Positions 8,596 to 17,438 of a stretch of DNA of 64,000 nucleotides are shown here, piece by piece. Location: contig SCTK01000011.1 of the NCBI GenBank assembly GCA_004298905.1, positions 124,001-188,000 of the forward strand. Reading direction: 5' to 3'. Below the pieces are notes generated by a model. That model was not told where the DNA came from and did no database searches. It saw nothing but the letters and a program-made list of their open reading frames with translations. Numbering within the stretch: position 1 is the stretch's first letter; every line of letters begins with the position of its first letter. This DNA comes from Burkholderiaceae bacterium (lineage in GTDB: Bacteria; Pseudomonadota; Gammaproteobacteria; Burkholderiales; Burkholderiaceae_D). Made by a program: the position numbers and the translations under genes.

Positions 8596-9642
8596 CTAAG
8601 GCAATGGAATCACTATCCGGAAATCAGTCAAACCGGGCTGGCTGGTGCACTCGATCAAACCATCATGTTGTTGCACAAAGGTCTGTGCCAGGGTCAAGCC
8701 CAAGCCGCTACCACCTTCCCGCCCAGAGACCAGGGGATAGAAGATCCGGTCGCGAATGTCCTCGGGGATACCCGGACCGTTGTCCGTGATATGCAAGTCC
8801 AATGCCAGCCGGTAGCGCCTTTTCACCAGAGTGATCTGACGCGCGATCCGAGTACGTAACGTGATCTGGCCAGCCCCGTGCATCGCCTCGGCCGCATTAC
8901 GGACAATGTTCATCAGCGCCTGGATCAGTTGCTCCATATCGCCACGGAACTCCGGCACACTAAGATCGTAATCCCGCACAATTTTCAACTGTTTTGGATA
9001 TTCGGCCAGAATCACACTGCGCACGCGTTCGCAAACCTCGTGGATATTGACATCGCCCACGATATGCGGCCGCCGGTGCGGCGCCAGCAGCCGATCCACC
9101 AAGGTTTGCAGGCGATCCGACTCCTTGATGATGACCTGGGTATATTCGCGCAACTCCGGCGCAGGCAGCTCGGCTTCAAGCAATTGGGCGGCGCCGCGCA
9201 GGCCACCCAAGGGATTTTTGATTTCATGCGCGAGGTTGCGGATCAATTCCTTGTTCAACCGCGCCTGATTCAGCAAACGCTCTTCCCGCTCATATTGCAA
9301 TTGTTTGTCGATTTCCTGTAATTCGACAACAAACGGTGCATGGCTGACCGCCGGAACTGAAAAGGTGCAGTTAACCACGGCCTGGCGCCCGCCAGACAGC
9401 AGCAGCACCAATTCCTGGCGCTTATCGCTGAAACGGTTTTGACGGGCATCGGCCAGGATGCCCTCAACTTGTGCGGGATCCTGAAACAAAGTGGGCAAGG
9501 CATGCCCCAATAACATGCGCATCCCGGTTTCAAGCAGAGCTTCAGCCGCCGAGTTGGCAAAAGTCACCCTTCCTTGCTGGTCGAGTACGAGCACGGCCGA
9601 ACCCAGCAAATCCAGTCCCGCCAGCAAAGGATTGTCGTCCAT
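8596..9642 (-). CDS. ntrB: Nitrogen regulation sensor kinase/phosphatase NtrB
   Basis: A 348-residue soluble histidine kinase. An N-terminal PAS domain (SAVLVLDQQGRVTFANSAAE) is followed by the H-box LAHEIKNPLGGLRGAAQ with the phospho-His, the N-box NIVRNAAEAM, and G-boxes DNGPGIP and GGSGLGL. It phosphorylates NtrC under nitrogen limitation and reverses this when PII signals nitrogen sufficiency (family knowledge). The start MDDNP at 9642 is preferred over an upstream in-frame extension with no family character. There are no membrane segments. The 116 bp to ntrC hold a tandem heptamer. Confidence 0.94.
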   Translation of the reverse strand: MDDNPLLAGLDLLGSAVLVLDQQGRVTFANSAAEALLETGMRMLLGHALPTLFQDPAQVEGILADARQNRFSDKRQELVLLLSGGRQAVVNCTFSVPAVSHAPFVVELQEIDKQLQYEREERLLNQARLNKELIRNLAHEIKNPLGGLRGAAQLLEAELPAPELREYTQVIIKESDRLQTLVDRLLAPHRRPHIVGDVNIHEVCERVRSVILAEYPKQLKIVRDYDLSVPEFRGDMEQLIQALMNIVRNAAEAMHGAGQITLRTRIARQITLVKRRYRLALDLHITDNGPGIPEDIRDRIFYPLVSGREGGSGLGLTLAQTFVQQHDGLIECTSQPGLTDFRIVIPLP

Positions 9643-9674
9643 CGGGGAAGGTGGGGGGCGCACGACGCCAGGTC

Positions 9675-10157
9675 TCACTTGGCCAGTTCTTTTTTGAGTG
9701 CTTCGATATTCTGTTCGCTGCGTTGGATATCCTGTTTCAACTGCTCGGTACGATCAAGATATTTTTGATAGTTGCGTTCACCGCCCAAACGGTCTGGCTG
9801 CCCGCCCTTGTATTCCTTCTGCAAATCGGCCAGGCGTTTTTCTTCCTGGTCCAATTCATCTTCAAGAATTTTCTTGCGCTCTTCGTCGCGGTTGCGTTGC
9901 AGACGTTCATCGACTTTCGGGAAATTCGCCGGTGTCGCATTCTTGTCGGCGGCCTTGGGCGCCGGCTTGGCCGGAGGCGCAACCGTGGTGATGGGTTGAC
10001 CTTCGGTCTTGGTGCATTCCATACCCTTGGTCACGCCGATGTTTTGATAGGTGACGGCGCCACTCTTGTCCACACATTTGTACATGCCAGTCGATTGCGC
10101 TGACGCCAGAGCGGGAATCAGGGCAACACCCAACACAACAATGGATCTTCGCATCAT
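9675..10157 (-). CDS. DUF4124-containing exported protein
   Basis: 160 residues with a cleavable signal peptide (RRSIVVLGVALIPALASA). A DUF4124 motif follows (GMYKCVDKSGAVTYQN), with the Cys pair seen in this family, then a Pro/Ala linker and a charged coiled coil from about residue 85 to the end. Location is probably periplasmic. Function is unknown; DUF4124 proteins often sit beside glnA and ntrB in betaproteobacteria. The start at 10157 gives MMRRS; the next ATG, at 10154, is equally possible. A long in-frame upstream extension has no signal or family features and crosses the glnA terminator. Confidence 0.87.
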   Translation of the reverse strand: MMRRSIVVLGVALIPALASAQSTGMYKCVDKSGAVTYQNIGVTKGMECTKTEGQPITTVAPPAKPAPKAADKNATPANFPKVDERLQRNRDEERKKILEDELDQEEKRLADLQKEYKGGQPDRLGGERNYQKYLDRTEQLKQDIQRSEQNIEALKKELAK

Positions 10158-10250
10158 GGTCGTCTTGCTTCTGCAAAAGGAGAAAGGGAAGAGTACAGGA
10201 ACAGTGTAAGGGAGACCTGCGCCAATGACAAACACCGCGTCGCCCCAAAA

Positions 10251-10274
10251 CAAAAAGGACGGGCAAGCCCGTCC
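10251..10274 (-). terminator. Rho-independent terminator of glnA
   Basis: On the minus strand, stem GGACGGGC with a TT loop and GCCCGTCC is followed by TTTTTG, 26 bases after the glnA stop. It separates glnA from the DUF4124-ntrB-ntrC genes. Confidence 0.88.
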
Positions 10275-10300
10275 TCTTTTGTCATACGACAGCGAACCGA

Positions 10301-11713
10301 TCAGGAGCTGTAGTACATGTCGAATTCGACCGGATGCGTGGTCATGCGGAAGCGGGTCACTTCGTCCATCTTCAGCGCGATGTAGGCATCGATCATTTCG
10401 TTGCTGAACACGCCGCCACGGGTCAGGAACTCGCGGTCCTTGTCCAGGTATTCCAGCGCTTGATCCAGCGAGGAACACACGGTCGGGATCTTGGCATCTT
10501 CTTCCGGCGGCAGATCGTACAGGTTCTTGTCGGAAGGATCGCCAGGGTGAATCTTGTTCTGCACGCCGTCCAGACCGGCCATCATCATGGCGGAGAACGC
10601 CAGATACGGGTTGGCCAGCGGATCCGGGAAGCGCACTTCGATACGACGGCCTTTCGGGTTCGACACGTAAGGAATACGGATCGAAGCGGAACGGTTGCGG
10701 GCCGAGTAAGCCAGTTTCACCGGAGCTTCAAAACCGGGCACCAGACGCTTGTAGGAGTTGGTACCGGGGTTGGTGATGGCGTTCAGCGCGCGCGCGTGCT
10801 TGATGATGCCGCCGATGTAGTACAGGGCAAAGTCGGACAGACCGGCATAACCTTCGCCGGCGAACAGGTTCTTGCCGTCTTTCCAGATCGACTGGTGGCA
10901 GTGCATGCCGGAACCGTTGTCGCCGACCACAGGCTTGGGCATGAAGGTGGCGGTTTTGCCGTAGGCCGCCGCAACGTTCCACACCGTGTATTTCAGAATC
11001 TGGATCCAGTCGGCGCGCTTGACCAGCGAGCTGAACATGGTACCGATTTCGCACTGGCCGGGGGCCGCCACTTCGTGGTGATGCACTTCAACCGGCACGC
11101 CTTGCTGTTCCAGCAGCAGACACATTTCCGAACGCATGTCCTGGAAGGAGTCAACCGGAGGCACGGGGAAATAGCCGCCTTTTTTGGCCGGACGATGGGC
11201 CAGGTTGCCGCCTTCGTATTCGATGCCGGTGGACCAGGGGGCTTCTTCCGATTTGATCTTGCAGAAGCTGCCGGACATGTCGTCACCCCAGGTGACGCTG
11301 TCGAAAATGAAGAATTCGGGTTCCGGACCGAAGAAGCAGGTGTCGCCAATGCCGGAGGATTTCAGATAGGCCTCGGCGCGTTTGCCCAGCGAACGCGGAT
11401 CACGGTCATAGCCTTTGCCGGTCGAGGGTTCGACGACGTCGCAGGACAGGATCAGGGTCGCTTCGTCACGGAACGGGTCCATGCGCGCGGAATCGGCATC
11501 CGGGTACAGTAACATGTCGGAAGCTTCGATGCCTTTCCAGCCAGCGATCGAAGAACCATCAAAGGCGTGGCCGCTGTCGAATTTGTCCTGACCAAACTGG
11601 CTGACGGGGACGGAAACGTGTTGTTCCTTGCCTTTAGTGTCAGTAAAACGGAAATCAACAAACTTGACTTCGTTTTCCTTGACCATTTTTAGAACGTCGT
11701 TGGCGGTTGCCAT
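10301..11713 (-). CDS. glnA: Glutamine synthetase, type I
   Basis: 470 residues, the normal GSI-beta length. It condenses ammonia and glutamate with ATP. It has the Asp-rich latch [12 protein letters not shown], the metal-ligand region PEPEFF, the [12 protein letters not shown] segment, NRSASIRIP, and NLYDLPPEE, whose Tyr is the adenylylation site of enterobacterial GlnA. Regulation by adenylylation is therefore expected. The start at 11713 (MATANDVLK) has an AGGAGA ribosome site and fits the family; a 65-residue upstream extension is rejected. A sigma-54 promoter and an NtrC site lie upstream, and a terminator lies downstream. Confidence 0.97.
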   Translation of the reverse strand: MATANDVLKMVKENEVKFVDFRFTDTKGKEQHVSVPVSQFGQDKFDSGHAFDGSSIAGWKGIEASDMLLYPDADSARMDPFRDEATLILSCDVVEPSTGKGYDRDPRSLGKRAEAYLKSSGIGDTCFFGPEPEFFIFDSVTWGDDMSGSFCKIKSEEAPWSTGIEYEGGNLAHRPAKKGGYFPVPPVDSFQDMRSEMCLLLEQQGVPVEVHHHEVAAPGQCEIGTMFSSLVKRADWIQILKYTVWNVAAAYGKTATFMPKPVVGDNGSGMHCHQSIWKDGKNLFAGEGYAGLSDFALYYIGGIIKHARALNAITNPGTNSYKRLVPGFEAPVKLAYSARNRSASIRIPYVSNPKGRRIEVRFPDPLANPYLAFSAMMMAGLDGVQNKIHPGDPSDKNLYDLPPEEDAKIPTVCSSLDQALEYLDKDREFLTRGGVFSNEMIDAYIALKMDEVTRFRMTTHPVEFDMYYSS

Positions 11714-11829
11714 GCAAATCTCCTGATCTCTGAATGTTATGAACAAAGGGCGGGTATTACGAGAACCGAGAGAATACCCTAAATTTCGGCACCCTTGCAG
11801 GAACGCGAGGGATACTGAGGCCAGTTTGG

Positions 11830-11845
11830 AGCAGAAATTATGCCA
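11830..11845 (-). promoter_or_regulatory. Sigma-54 promoter of glnA
   Basis: Minus-strand TGGCATAATTTCTGCT has the invariant GG and GC separated by ten bases, as in the -24/-12 consensus TGGCAC-N5-TTGCW. It would start transcription about 105 bases before the glnA ATG. The gap from glnA to the rhodanese gene (11714-12061) holds this, the NtrC site and no gene. Confidence 0.75.
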
Positions 11846-11941
11846 GCCGGAAAGAATCAGGAAACTCAGCCCAGAGCGCGCCCCTGCTGGCCAGAGCGGT
11901 TTTTTCAACCGGAGCAGAAGTCACCCGCAGGTTACCGTGTC

Positions 11942-11956
11942 GCACCTGTCTGGTGC
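11942..11956. promoter_or_regulatory. NtrC binding site upstream of glnA
   Basis: GCACC-TGTCT-GGTGC is a perfect 5-5-5 palindrome matching the core of the NtrC consensus TGCACC-N5-GGTGCA. It lies about 97 bases upstream of the -24 element, a normal enhancer distance. A TGCACC half-site with a poor partner begins at 11970 and may be a second, weaker site. Confidence 0.78.
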
Positions 11957-12061
11957 TCACAACGTTGAGTGCACCAAGTCAGATCAACCCTGCCCATTTA
12001 CGCAAAACGCTTATTCCAGACAGAACGCTACAATGAGCCTGAATCGACACAGGATAATTCC

Positions 12062-12523
12062 ATGAACCCAGAGCAAATCATGCAAGCTGCGGCCGAACGG
12101 GCCCAGACACAGCAACTTCCCTATGCGGGCGCGCTGTTGCCGAAAGAAGCTTATGCTTTTCTGGAACACAACCCGCAAGCCCATCTCGTCGATGTACGCA
12201 CGCAAGCAGAATGGGATTGGGTCGGCCGGCCGCATATCGCCGAGGGCCAATTGCTGTGCATCGAATGGAATCGTTATCCTGGCGGCGTGCCCAATCCAGG
12301 GTTTCTCGAACAACTGGCGCAACGCGTGCAGCCGGATACGCCCCTCTTGTTTCTTTGCCGCAGCGGTGCGCGTTCTCACAACGCCGCGATCCGTGCCACG
12401 CAGGCCGGTTTCAAATACTGTTTCAATGTGCTGGAAGGCTTCGAGGGCGACAAGGATGCGCAGAGTCAGCGCGGCCATCTCAACGGCTGGCGCAAGGCCG
12501 GCTTGCCTTGGGTACAGGGGTGA
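12062..12523 (+). CDS. Rhodanese-domain protein
   Basis: A single rhodanese domain of 153 residues. LVDVRTQAEWDWVGRP is the CH2A-like motif, and the active-site loop is CRSGARS, with the catalytic Cys. The family transfers sulfane sulfur or acts in redox or sulfur trafficking; the substrate here is unknown. No signal peptide is seen, so it is probably cytoplasmic. The start at 12062 is taken because the upstream in-frame extension runs into the glnA regulatory region. It is divergent from glnA and convergent with hemW (12-bp gap). Confidence 0.88.
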   Translation: MNPEQIMQAAAERAQTQQLPYAGALLPKEAYAFLEHNPQAHLVDVRTQAEWDWVGRPHIAEGQLLCIEWNRYPGGVPNPGFLEQLAQRVQPDTPLLFLCRSGARSHNAAIRATQAGFKYCFNVLEGFEGDKDAQSQRGHLNGWRKAGLPWVQG

Positions 12524-12535
12524 AGCGGTCGGCGG

Positions 12536-13792
12536 TTACTTCAAGAACATCTCTTGCAGATCATTCAAAAAACGCAGCCCTAATTCAGTCGGCCGGATCA
12601 CGGCGTGATCGCGGTACAGCAAACCTTTTAGCTCCGCTTGCTGCAACTGCGGTTCAATCTCTTTCAGTGTCATGCCCGTACGTTCGGCAAACAAATTGAC
12701 CGGCACTCCTGCGCGCAAACGCAAGGCATTCAGCATGAACTCGAACGGCAAGTCGGCCAGACCCACTTCGTGTTCTTCCTGCACCGGCGCACGCCGCTGC
12801 GCTGCTTCCATATAAGCCTTGGGTTGCTTGTGACGCATCTGCCGCACGATGCGATGCGGGAAGCTGATCTTGCTGTGCGCACCCGCGCCGATGCCGAGGT
12901 AATCGCCAAACTGCCAGTAATTCAGATTGTGCCAACACTCAAAACCGGCACGCGCATAGGCCGACACTTCGTAATTTTCATAGCCCTGCTGCGCCATCGT
13001 TGCACTGATCCACTCCTGCATTTCCGCCGCCGCATCGTCGTCCGGCAAGGGCGGCGGATGGCGGTGAAACAGGGTGTTGGGCTCCAGCGTCAGGTGATAC
13101 AGCGACAGATGCGGCGGCGCGTATGACAGCGCCGTCTGCACATCCTGCTGCAACTGCGCCAGCGATTGCTGCGGCAGCGCGACCATCAGATCGAGATTGA
13201 AACGCTCAAAGGTTTGCTGCGCTACCTCCACGGCGAAGCGCGCTTGCGCATCGTCGTGCACGCGGCCCAGCGCTTGCAAATGCTGCGGATTGAAACTCTG
13301 AATGCCGATCGACAAACGGTTGATGCCAGCACTGCGATAAGCGCGAAATTTCTCGACCTCAAACGTGCCGGGATTGGCTTCCAACGTGATCTCGGCATCC
13401 AGCTCCAACGGCAACAGTGTGCGCAGCAGCGTCAGCAACTGGTCGATGCCGTGCGCGGAAAACAAGCTGGGCGTACCGCCGCCGATGAATACCGAAACAA
13501 TTTTGCGGCCCCAGATCAAAGGCAGCGCCGTTTCCAGATCGGCCTGCAGCGCCGCCAGATACTCCGCTTCTGGAACCTGTTGGCCCGGCAGGCGATCGAC
13601 CGCGTGCGAATTGAAGTCGCAGTAAGGGCATTTCTTCAAACACCAGGGAATGTGCACGTAAAGTGCGAGCGGCGGCAACGCCGCCAGATGCAACGGGCCG
13701 GGGCGCAGATAAGCCAATGCAGGGTCGTCGCTGGCTTGCGCCGTGGCACTGATCGCGTCGCGCGTCGTGCCCGCGGGTTTGATGGGAATCAT
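12536..13792 (-). CDS. hemW: HemW, radical SAM heme chaperone
   Basis: A 418-residue member of the HemN/HemW family. The cluster-binding motif is CLKKCPYC (Cys x3 Cys x2 Cys), followed by FNSHA, SVFIGGGTPS, LEANPGT, RLSIGIQSF and a C-terminal winged-helix-like domain. The sequence around the cluster favours HemW, a heme-trafficking protein, over coproporphyrinogen oxidase HemN, whose motif has an extra Cys. The start at 13792 overlaps the rdgB stop by four bases; an upstream 85-residue extension lies within rdgB and is rejected. It is the last gene of rph-rdgB-hemW. Confidence 0.92.
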   Translation of the reverse strand: MIPIKPAGTTRDAISATAQASDDPALAYLRPGPLHLAALPPLALYVHIPWCLKKCPYCDFNSHAVDRLPGQQVPEAEYLAALQADLETALPLIWGRKIVSVFIGGGTPSLFSAHGIDQLLTLLRTLLPLELDAEITLEANPGTFEVEKFRAYRSAGINRLSIGIQSFNPQHLQALGRVHDDAQARFAVEVAQQTFERFNLDLMVALPQQSLAQLQQDVQTALSYAPPHLSLYHLTLEPNTLFHRHPPPLPDDDAAAEMQEWISATMAQQGYENYEVSAYARAGFECWHNLNYWQFGDYLGIGAGAHSKISFPHRIVRQMRHKQPKAYMEAAQRRAPVQEEHEVGLADLPFEFMLNALRLRAGVPVNLFAERTGMTLKEIEPQLQQAELKGLLYRDHAVIRPTELGLRFLNDLQEMFLK

Positions 13793-14409
13793 GAGGATGC
13801 AATCGGCGGAACGTCGTGTTGCAATTGTTGCAACAGCATCCGCAACGCCTGACCGCGATGGCTGATTTGATTCTTCTGTTCCGGCACCAGTTCTGCCGCC
13901 GTGCAGCGCAAATCGGGCAAATAAAAATATGGGTCGTAGCCGAAGCCGCCCGTCCCAGCAGGCTGCGCGGCCAGCGTGCCCCACCAGTTGGCTTGTGCAA
14001 TCAAGGGTTGCGGATCGGCGGCGTGACGCACCAACACCAGCACGCACACATAAAACAAGCGTTGATCACTTTGCCCGCGCAGCAATTCCACCAGCCGCGC
14101 ATTGTTGCGTTCATCGGATTTCGGCAAGCCATCGGTCAGCGCAGCGAAGCGTGCAGAGTGCACGCCGGGCGCACCGTCGAGCGCAGGCGCGCAAATCCCC
14201 GAGTCGTCGGCCAATGCGGGCAGGCCGGTGAACTGCGCCGCGTGGCGCGCCTTGGCCAGTGCATTTTCGACAAAGGTGAGATGAGGCTCGTCGGCCTCGG
14301 GAACATTCCAGTGCGACTGCGGCTGTACCTGCCAACCGAGGGGTGCCAGCAAGGCGGAAAATTCGCGCAATTTGCCTGCGTTATTGGAAGCCAGCACCAA
14401 CGGTTTCAT
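13789..14409 (-). CDS. rdgB: dITP/XTP pyrophosphatase RdgB
   Basis: 206 residues of the HAM1/RdgB family, which hydrolyses non-canonical purine triphosphates to protect DNA and RNA. Motifs: N-terminal [47 protein letters not shown] and the C-terminal SHRGQAL. It is coupled on both sides by four-base overlaps (rph stop/rdgB start, rdgB stop/hemW start), so the three genes are almost certainly one transcript. Confidence 0.96.
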   Translation of the reverse strand: MKPLVLASNNAGKLREFSALLAPLGWQVQPQSHWNVPEADEPHLTFVENALAKARHAAQFTGLPALADDSGICAPALDGAPGVHSARFAALTDGLPKSDERNNARLVELLRGQSDQRLFYVCVLVLVRHAADPQPLIAQANWWGTLAAQPAGTGGFGYDPYFYLPDLRCTAAELVPEQKNQISHRGQALRMLLQQLQHDVPPIASS

Positions 14410-15152
14410 GCGTCGTGCAAAGCCTGCTTCTGCGCCGCCACCAGTTGCGCGATACCCTGCGCCGCCAGATCAATCAACCGACCCAGCTCGGCGCGCGAGA
14501 ACGGCGTGCCTTCCGCGGTGCCCTGCACTTCGATGATGCCGCCGCGACCGGTCATGACGACGTTCATGTCGGTGTCGCAGGCCGAGTCTTCGAGATAATC
14601 CAGATCAAGCACCGGCATGCCCTGATAAATGCCGACCGAAACCGCCGCCACATGATCGACGAGCGGCGATTCGGCCAGCAAGCCCTGCTTGAGTAATGCC
14701 GCCACGGCATCGCTGGCGGCAACGAACGCGCCCGTGATGCTGGCCGTGCGCGTGCCGCCATCGGCTTGAATCACATCGCAATCGAGCGTGATGGTGCGTT
14801 CACCCAGTTTTTGAAGATCAAACACCGCGCGCAAACTGCGCCCGATCAAACGCTGAATTTCCTGAGTGCGCCCACTCTGCTTGCCACGCGCCGCTTCGCG
14901 ATCCATGCGCGATCCCGTCGAGCGCGGCAGCATGCCGTATTCTGCCGTCACCCAACCCTGCCCCTTGCCCTTCAGAAAACCGGGCACTTTTTCTTCCACA
15001 CTGGCGGTGCAAATGACTTTGGTATCGCCGCACTCGATCAACACTGAACCTTCGGCGTGACGCGTGTAGCTGCGCGTGATACGCAGCGGACGCAAGGTGT
15101 GTGTAGGGCGTCCGCTCGGACGTTGTTGCGATGAATGCTGTGGTTCGGACAT
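14406..15152 (-). CDS. rph: Ribonuclease PH
   Basis: 248 residues. It is a phosphorolytic 3'-5' exoribonuclease that trims tRNA precursors. Seen: [80 protein letters not shown] and DLDYLEDS, all in family order. The start at 15152 (MSEPQ) is the family-like start; an upstream 31-residue extension has no support. It is the first gene of rph-rdgB-hemW. Its promoter probably lies in 15153-15330. Confidence 0.96.
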   Translation of the reverse strand: MSEPQHSSQQRPSGRPTHTLRPLRITRSYTRHAEGSVLIECGDTKVICTASVEEKVPGFLKGKGQGWVTAEYGMLPRSTGSRMDREAARGKQSGRTQEIQRLIGRSLRAVFDLQKLGERTITLDCDVIQADGGTRTASITGAFVAASDAVAALLKQGLLAESPLVDHVAAVSVGIYQGMPVLDLDYLEDSACDTDMNVVMTGRGGIIEVQGTAEGTPFSRAELGRLIDLAAQGIAQLVAAQKQALHDA

Positions 15153-15330
15153 GAGGCCCCCTATGACAATGGGGGAATTGTAGCGTGCGTCCATGCCACG
15201 CGTGCTGTCAGCTCCCGGCAGATCTGCCGATGGTGACGTCGCCAACGAAACGTTGCCAGAGCCGCGTGATTTTCAGCCAGCTCAACATTTCAGAGCAAGA
15301 TTGCGGCTTGGGCACCGATTACCTAGCGAA

Positions 15331-15475
15331 AATGGGGTCAAATTCCATTTTTCCCCGAGGTGTATTTACGAAATTCAACAGCACAGAAAATATGGAGTCT
15401 GACCCCTTTTTCGCGGCATCGCGGAGTGGGGTGTGTATCGGTGCGGAGCGTATGTGATAACGAAAGACCTGACCC
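15331..15475. repeat. REP-like inverted repeats, possible RAYT-type element remnant
   Basis: Non-coding stretch with GGGGTCAAATTCCAT at 15334-15348 and, inverted, ATGGAGTCTGACCCC at 15392-15406; the arms agree at most positions. A third copy of the core (TGACCCC) lies near 15470 within TAACGAAAGACCTGACCCCG. Nearly the same string recurs at 52365-52384 with TT for CC. Partial cores (ATGGAGTCT) occur near 16432 and 36383. Such motifs resemble the REP sequences mobilised by Y1 transposases, but no transposase gene is here. The rest of 15153-15650 holds no gene I can support. Confidence 0.45.
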
Positions 15476-15651
15476 CGTAGCGTCCCGGGGTTGGCGGCGA
15501 TTTTCGAGAGGGCGTAGGGGGCGATGGGTCGAATTCCGTAAGCGCGTCCGAACGAATTGAAGCCCCACGCGCGTCGGAAATCTTTACAGATTGCGCGAAC
15601 CCAAGCGGGCCCTTCGTTACAAGCCATTGATTCTTAACAAGCCAACAGACC

Positions 15652-15667
15652 TGGCACGAGAATCGCT
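15652..15667 (+). promoter_or_regulatory. Sigma-54-type promoter of the PEP-CTERM gene
   Basis: TGGCACGAGAATCGCT matches the -24/-12 consensus TGGCACG-N4-TTGCW, with invariant GG and GC ten bases apart. It would start transcription about 90 bases before the ATG at 15771. About 60 bases upstream, AATCT-TTAC-AGATT (15579-15592) is a perfect inverted repeat that could be an activator site. Confidence 0.7.
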
Positions 15668-15770
15668 CTTTGTTCTGCGCGAGCGCAAGTACCGCACGCT
15701 GCGGGTTGCAGCTTAGCACCCCTCGACCGGGTGACGTTTTGTACCACTTTCCTTCGAAATGGAGCCTGCA

Positions 15771-16367
15771 ATGAAAAAAAATGCCCTGAAAGCCGCTGTG
15801 GCAATCGGACTGCTTGGAGCATCGTCTTGGGTTTTCGCGTCGCCGATGGCGACGGTGAATCTGTCGAGCTTCATCCAGGATGGGTCCATCGCGAATGACG
15901 CCGGAAGCGGCGCCAATCTGACGTCGATCAAATATTCCCTCGGGCCAGCAGGCGACGGAATTGCTACATGGGAAGTCAACGGGGGAACGTCCTTGGCCGG
16001 CTCGACCTCGCAGACGGATTTCCTGCCGTTCGGCGACTGGTTCCAGACCGCGAATTGGCTGGTGAGTGTTGCACCGGGCGGGGTATTCTCGTTTGCCAGC
16101 CTGGACATCGACTTGATCGTATCTCTTGCGGGTTCGAACGTTTCGAGCAGCATTTTGGACAATACGGGATCCAGCCTCGTCGGTGCATACGTGGCGCTTG
16201 GCTGGAGCGACGGGTCCTCGGCAACCTGTGCGCTCGCGCAGCAGGCGTGGTCGGCGGACCAGCATCTCACTTGCGGCGCCGGGGCCAGCGTTCCGGAGCC
16301 TTTGAGTTCGGCGCTGATTGCGCTCGGCCTTGGCATGCTTGGATTTGCGCGTCGTCTCTCACGCTAG
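15771..16367 (+). CDS. PEP-CTERM sorting domain protein
   Basis: 198 residues. A signal peptide (MKKNALKAAVAIGLLGA... to about residue 24, FASP) is followed by a Gly/Ser-rich secreted body with one Cys pair (SSATCA and HLTCGAG). The C-terminal sorting signal is VPEP, a hydrophobic segment of about 15 residues and FARRLSR. This tripartite tail is the substrate signal for exosortase, here presumably XrtA. ATG 15771 is chosen because the signal peptide begins there; ATG 15759 adds MEPA. A sigma-54 promoter precedes it and a strong terminator follows. The body matches no enzyme I recognise; it may be an extracellular matrix or floc-type protein (inference). Confidence 0.9.
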   Translation: MKKNALKAAVAIGLLGASSWVFASPMATVNLSSFIQDGSIANDAGSGANLTSIKYSLGPAGDGIATWEVNGGTSLAGSTSQTDFLPFGDWFQTANWLVSVAPGGVFSFASLDIDLIVSLAGSNVSSSILDNTGSSLVGAYVALGWSDGSSATCALAQQAWSADQHLTCGAGASVPEPLSSALIALGLGMLGFARRLSR

Positions 16368-16388
16368 ACGCGCATGTGAATTTCGGGA

Positions 16389-16417
16389 AAAGGGCCCCCT
16401 GTGGGGGCCCTTTTTTT
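16389..16417 (+). terminator. Terminator of the PEP-CTERM gene
   Basis: AAAGGGCCCCC, loop TGT, GGGGGCCCTTT and then further T residues, 21 bases after the stop. The stem is symmetric enough to act from both sides. Confidence 0.92.
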
Positions 16418-16470
16418 CGACCCAAGAGAAAATGGAGTCTTTCATCATCACATCGCACCCTCTACTCTGA

Positions 16471-17394
16471 CTAGCCCCCGGCTTGCGTGGACTTGTCGAG
16501 GGCGACGTTGATTTCGCTGATGGCGTCTTCGATTTCCTGTTCGCTGAGCAGCGGGCCGCGCTCGGTATCTTCGAAATGCGGCGAACGGATGGTGGTGGTA
16601 AAGGCGCCCACCGGCAAGGTTTTGGTGGACACGCCGCTGCGCTTGGCGCCGGCGGTGCTGCCGTGATACGACATGGCCAGACCGGTGACGTTGTCGGATT
16701 TGTTTTGCGCTTCCTGCAAGGCCAGCGCGATCAACACCGGCACGGCATGCATCACGGTCTTGTTGGCGAAAATCGCGCAGATGACTTTTTCCGGCACCTT
16801 GGCCCAGAGGCCGTCGGAACAGAGGAACAGCACATCGCCCGGCAGCAGTTCGGATTTCTTGTTGACCTCGACCATCGGGTCGGCGGGTGAACCCAGGCAA
16901 TTGACCAGCTTGTTGCGATCCGGATGTTTTTCACGATCCGCTTCACGCAACATGCCCTGGGCAATCAGGCTTTGCACGCGCGAATGATCCTTGGTCATGC
17001 CCAGCAATTTGCCGCGCCGCATCCAGTACAGCCGTGAATCGCCGGCGTGCGCCCAGTAGGCTTCGTCGTCCTGGACGATGCAGGCCACGATGGTCGTGCG
17101 CGGCGTTTCCAGCAGCTTGTTGGTGCTGGCGTAGCGCAGAATTTCCTTGTGGGCGATGAAGAAGCTGTCTTGCAGAAATTTGCGCGGGTCTTGCAAACGC
17201 GGGCGCGCTTCACTTTGAAACAGCGAGGCCACGGTTTGCAAGGCAATCTGCGCGGCGATCTCGCCCTGCAAGTGCCCGCCCATGCCATCGGCCAGCACCA
17301 TCAGCACGGCATCACGCGAGAAGCAGTACCCCATGCGGTCCTGGTTCATCTTGCGATTGCCGATATTGCTTTCCTGATAAACGGTAAATCGCAT
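16471..17394 (-). CDS. PP2C-type serine/threonine protein phosphatase
   Basis: 307 residues. Metal-binding PPM motifs are in order: NRKMNQDR near the start, LADGMGGH, AHAGDSRLY, LCSDGLW and SDNVTGLAM. The C-terminal 60 residues after the catalytic domain are not conserved. It dephosphorylates Ser/Thr residues in the cytoplasm. It is directly downstream of the protein kinase gene on the same strand (44-bp gap), so the pair probably acts on the same targets. Such pairs beside yicC-gmk are common in Burkholderiales (from memory of gene order). Confidence 0.92.
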   Translation of the reverse strand: MRFTVYQESNIGNRKMNQDRMGYCFSRDAVLMVLADGMGGHLQGEIAAQIALQTVASLFQSEARPRLQDPRKFLQDSFFIAHKEILRYASTNKLLETPRTTIVACIVQDDEAYWAHAGDSRLYWMRRGKLLGMTKDHSRVQSLIAQGMLREADREKHPDRNKLVNCLGSPADPMVEVNKKSELLPGDVLFLCSDGLWAKVPEKVICAIFANKTVMHAVPVLIALALQEAQNKSDNVTGLAMSYHGSTAGAKRSGVSTKTLPVGAFTTTIRSPHFEDTERGPLLSEQEIEDAISEINVALDKSTQAGG

Positions 17395-17438
17395 GGTGTG
17401 GTCGTTGGGTACGGTCGGTCAGCAGTACGGCTCAGGAT

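Noticed and set aside
10334-11512. 392-residue open frame on plus, opposite glnA
   Set aside because: It is the antisense shadow of a highly conserved gene with strong codon bias; no ribosome site or homology.
11792-11810. GGCACCCTTGCA on plus as a sigma-54 promoter for the rhodanese gene
   Set aside because: GGCAC and TTGCA are only two bases apart; the fixed ten-base GG-GC spacing is not met.
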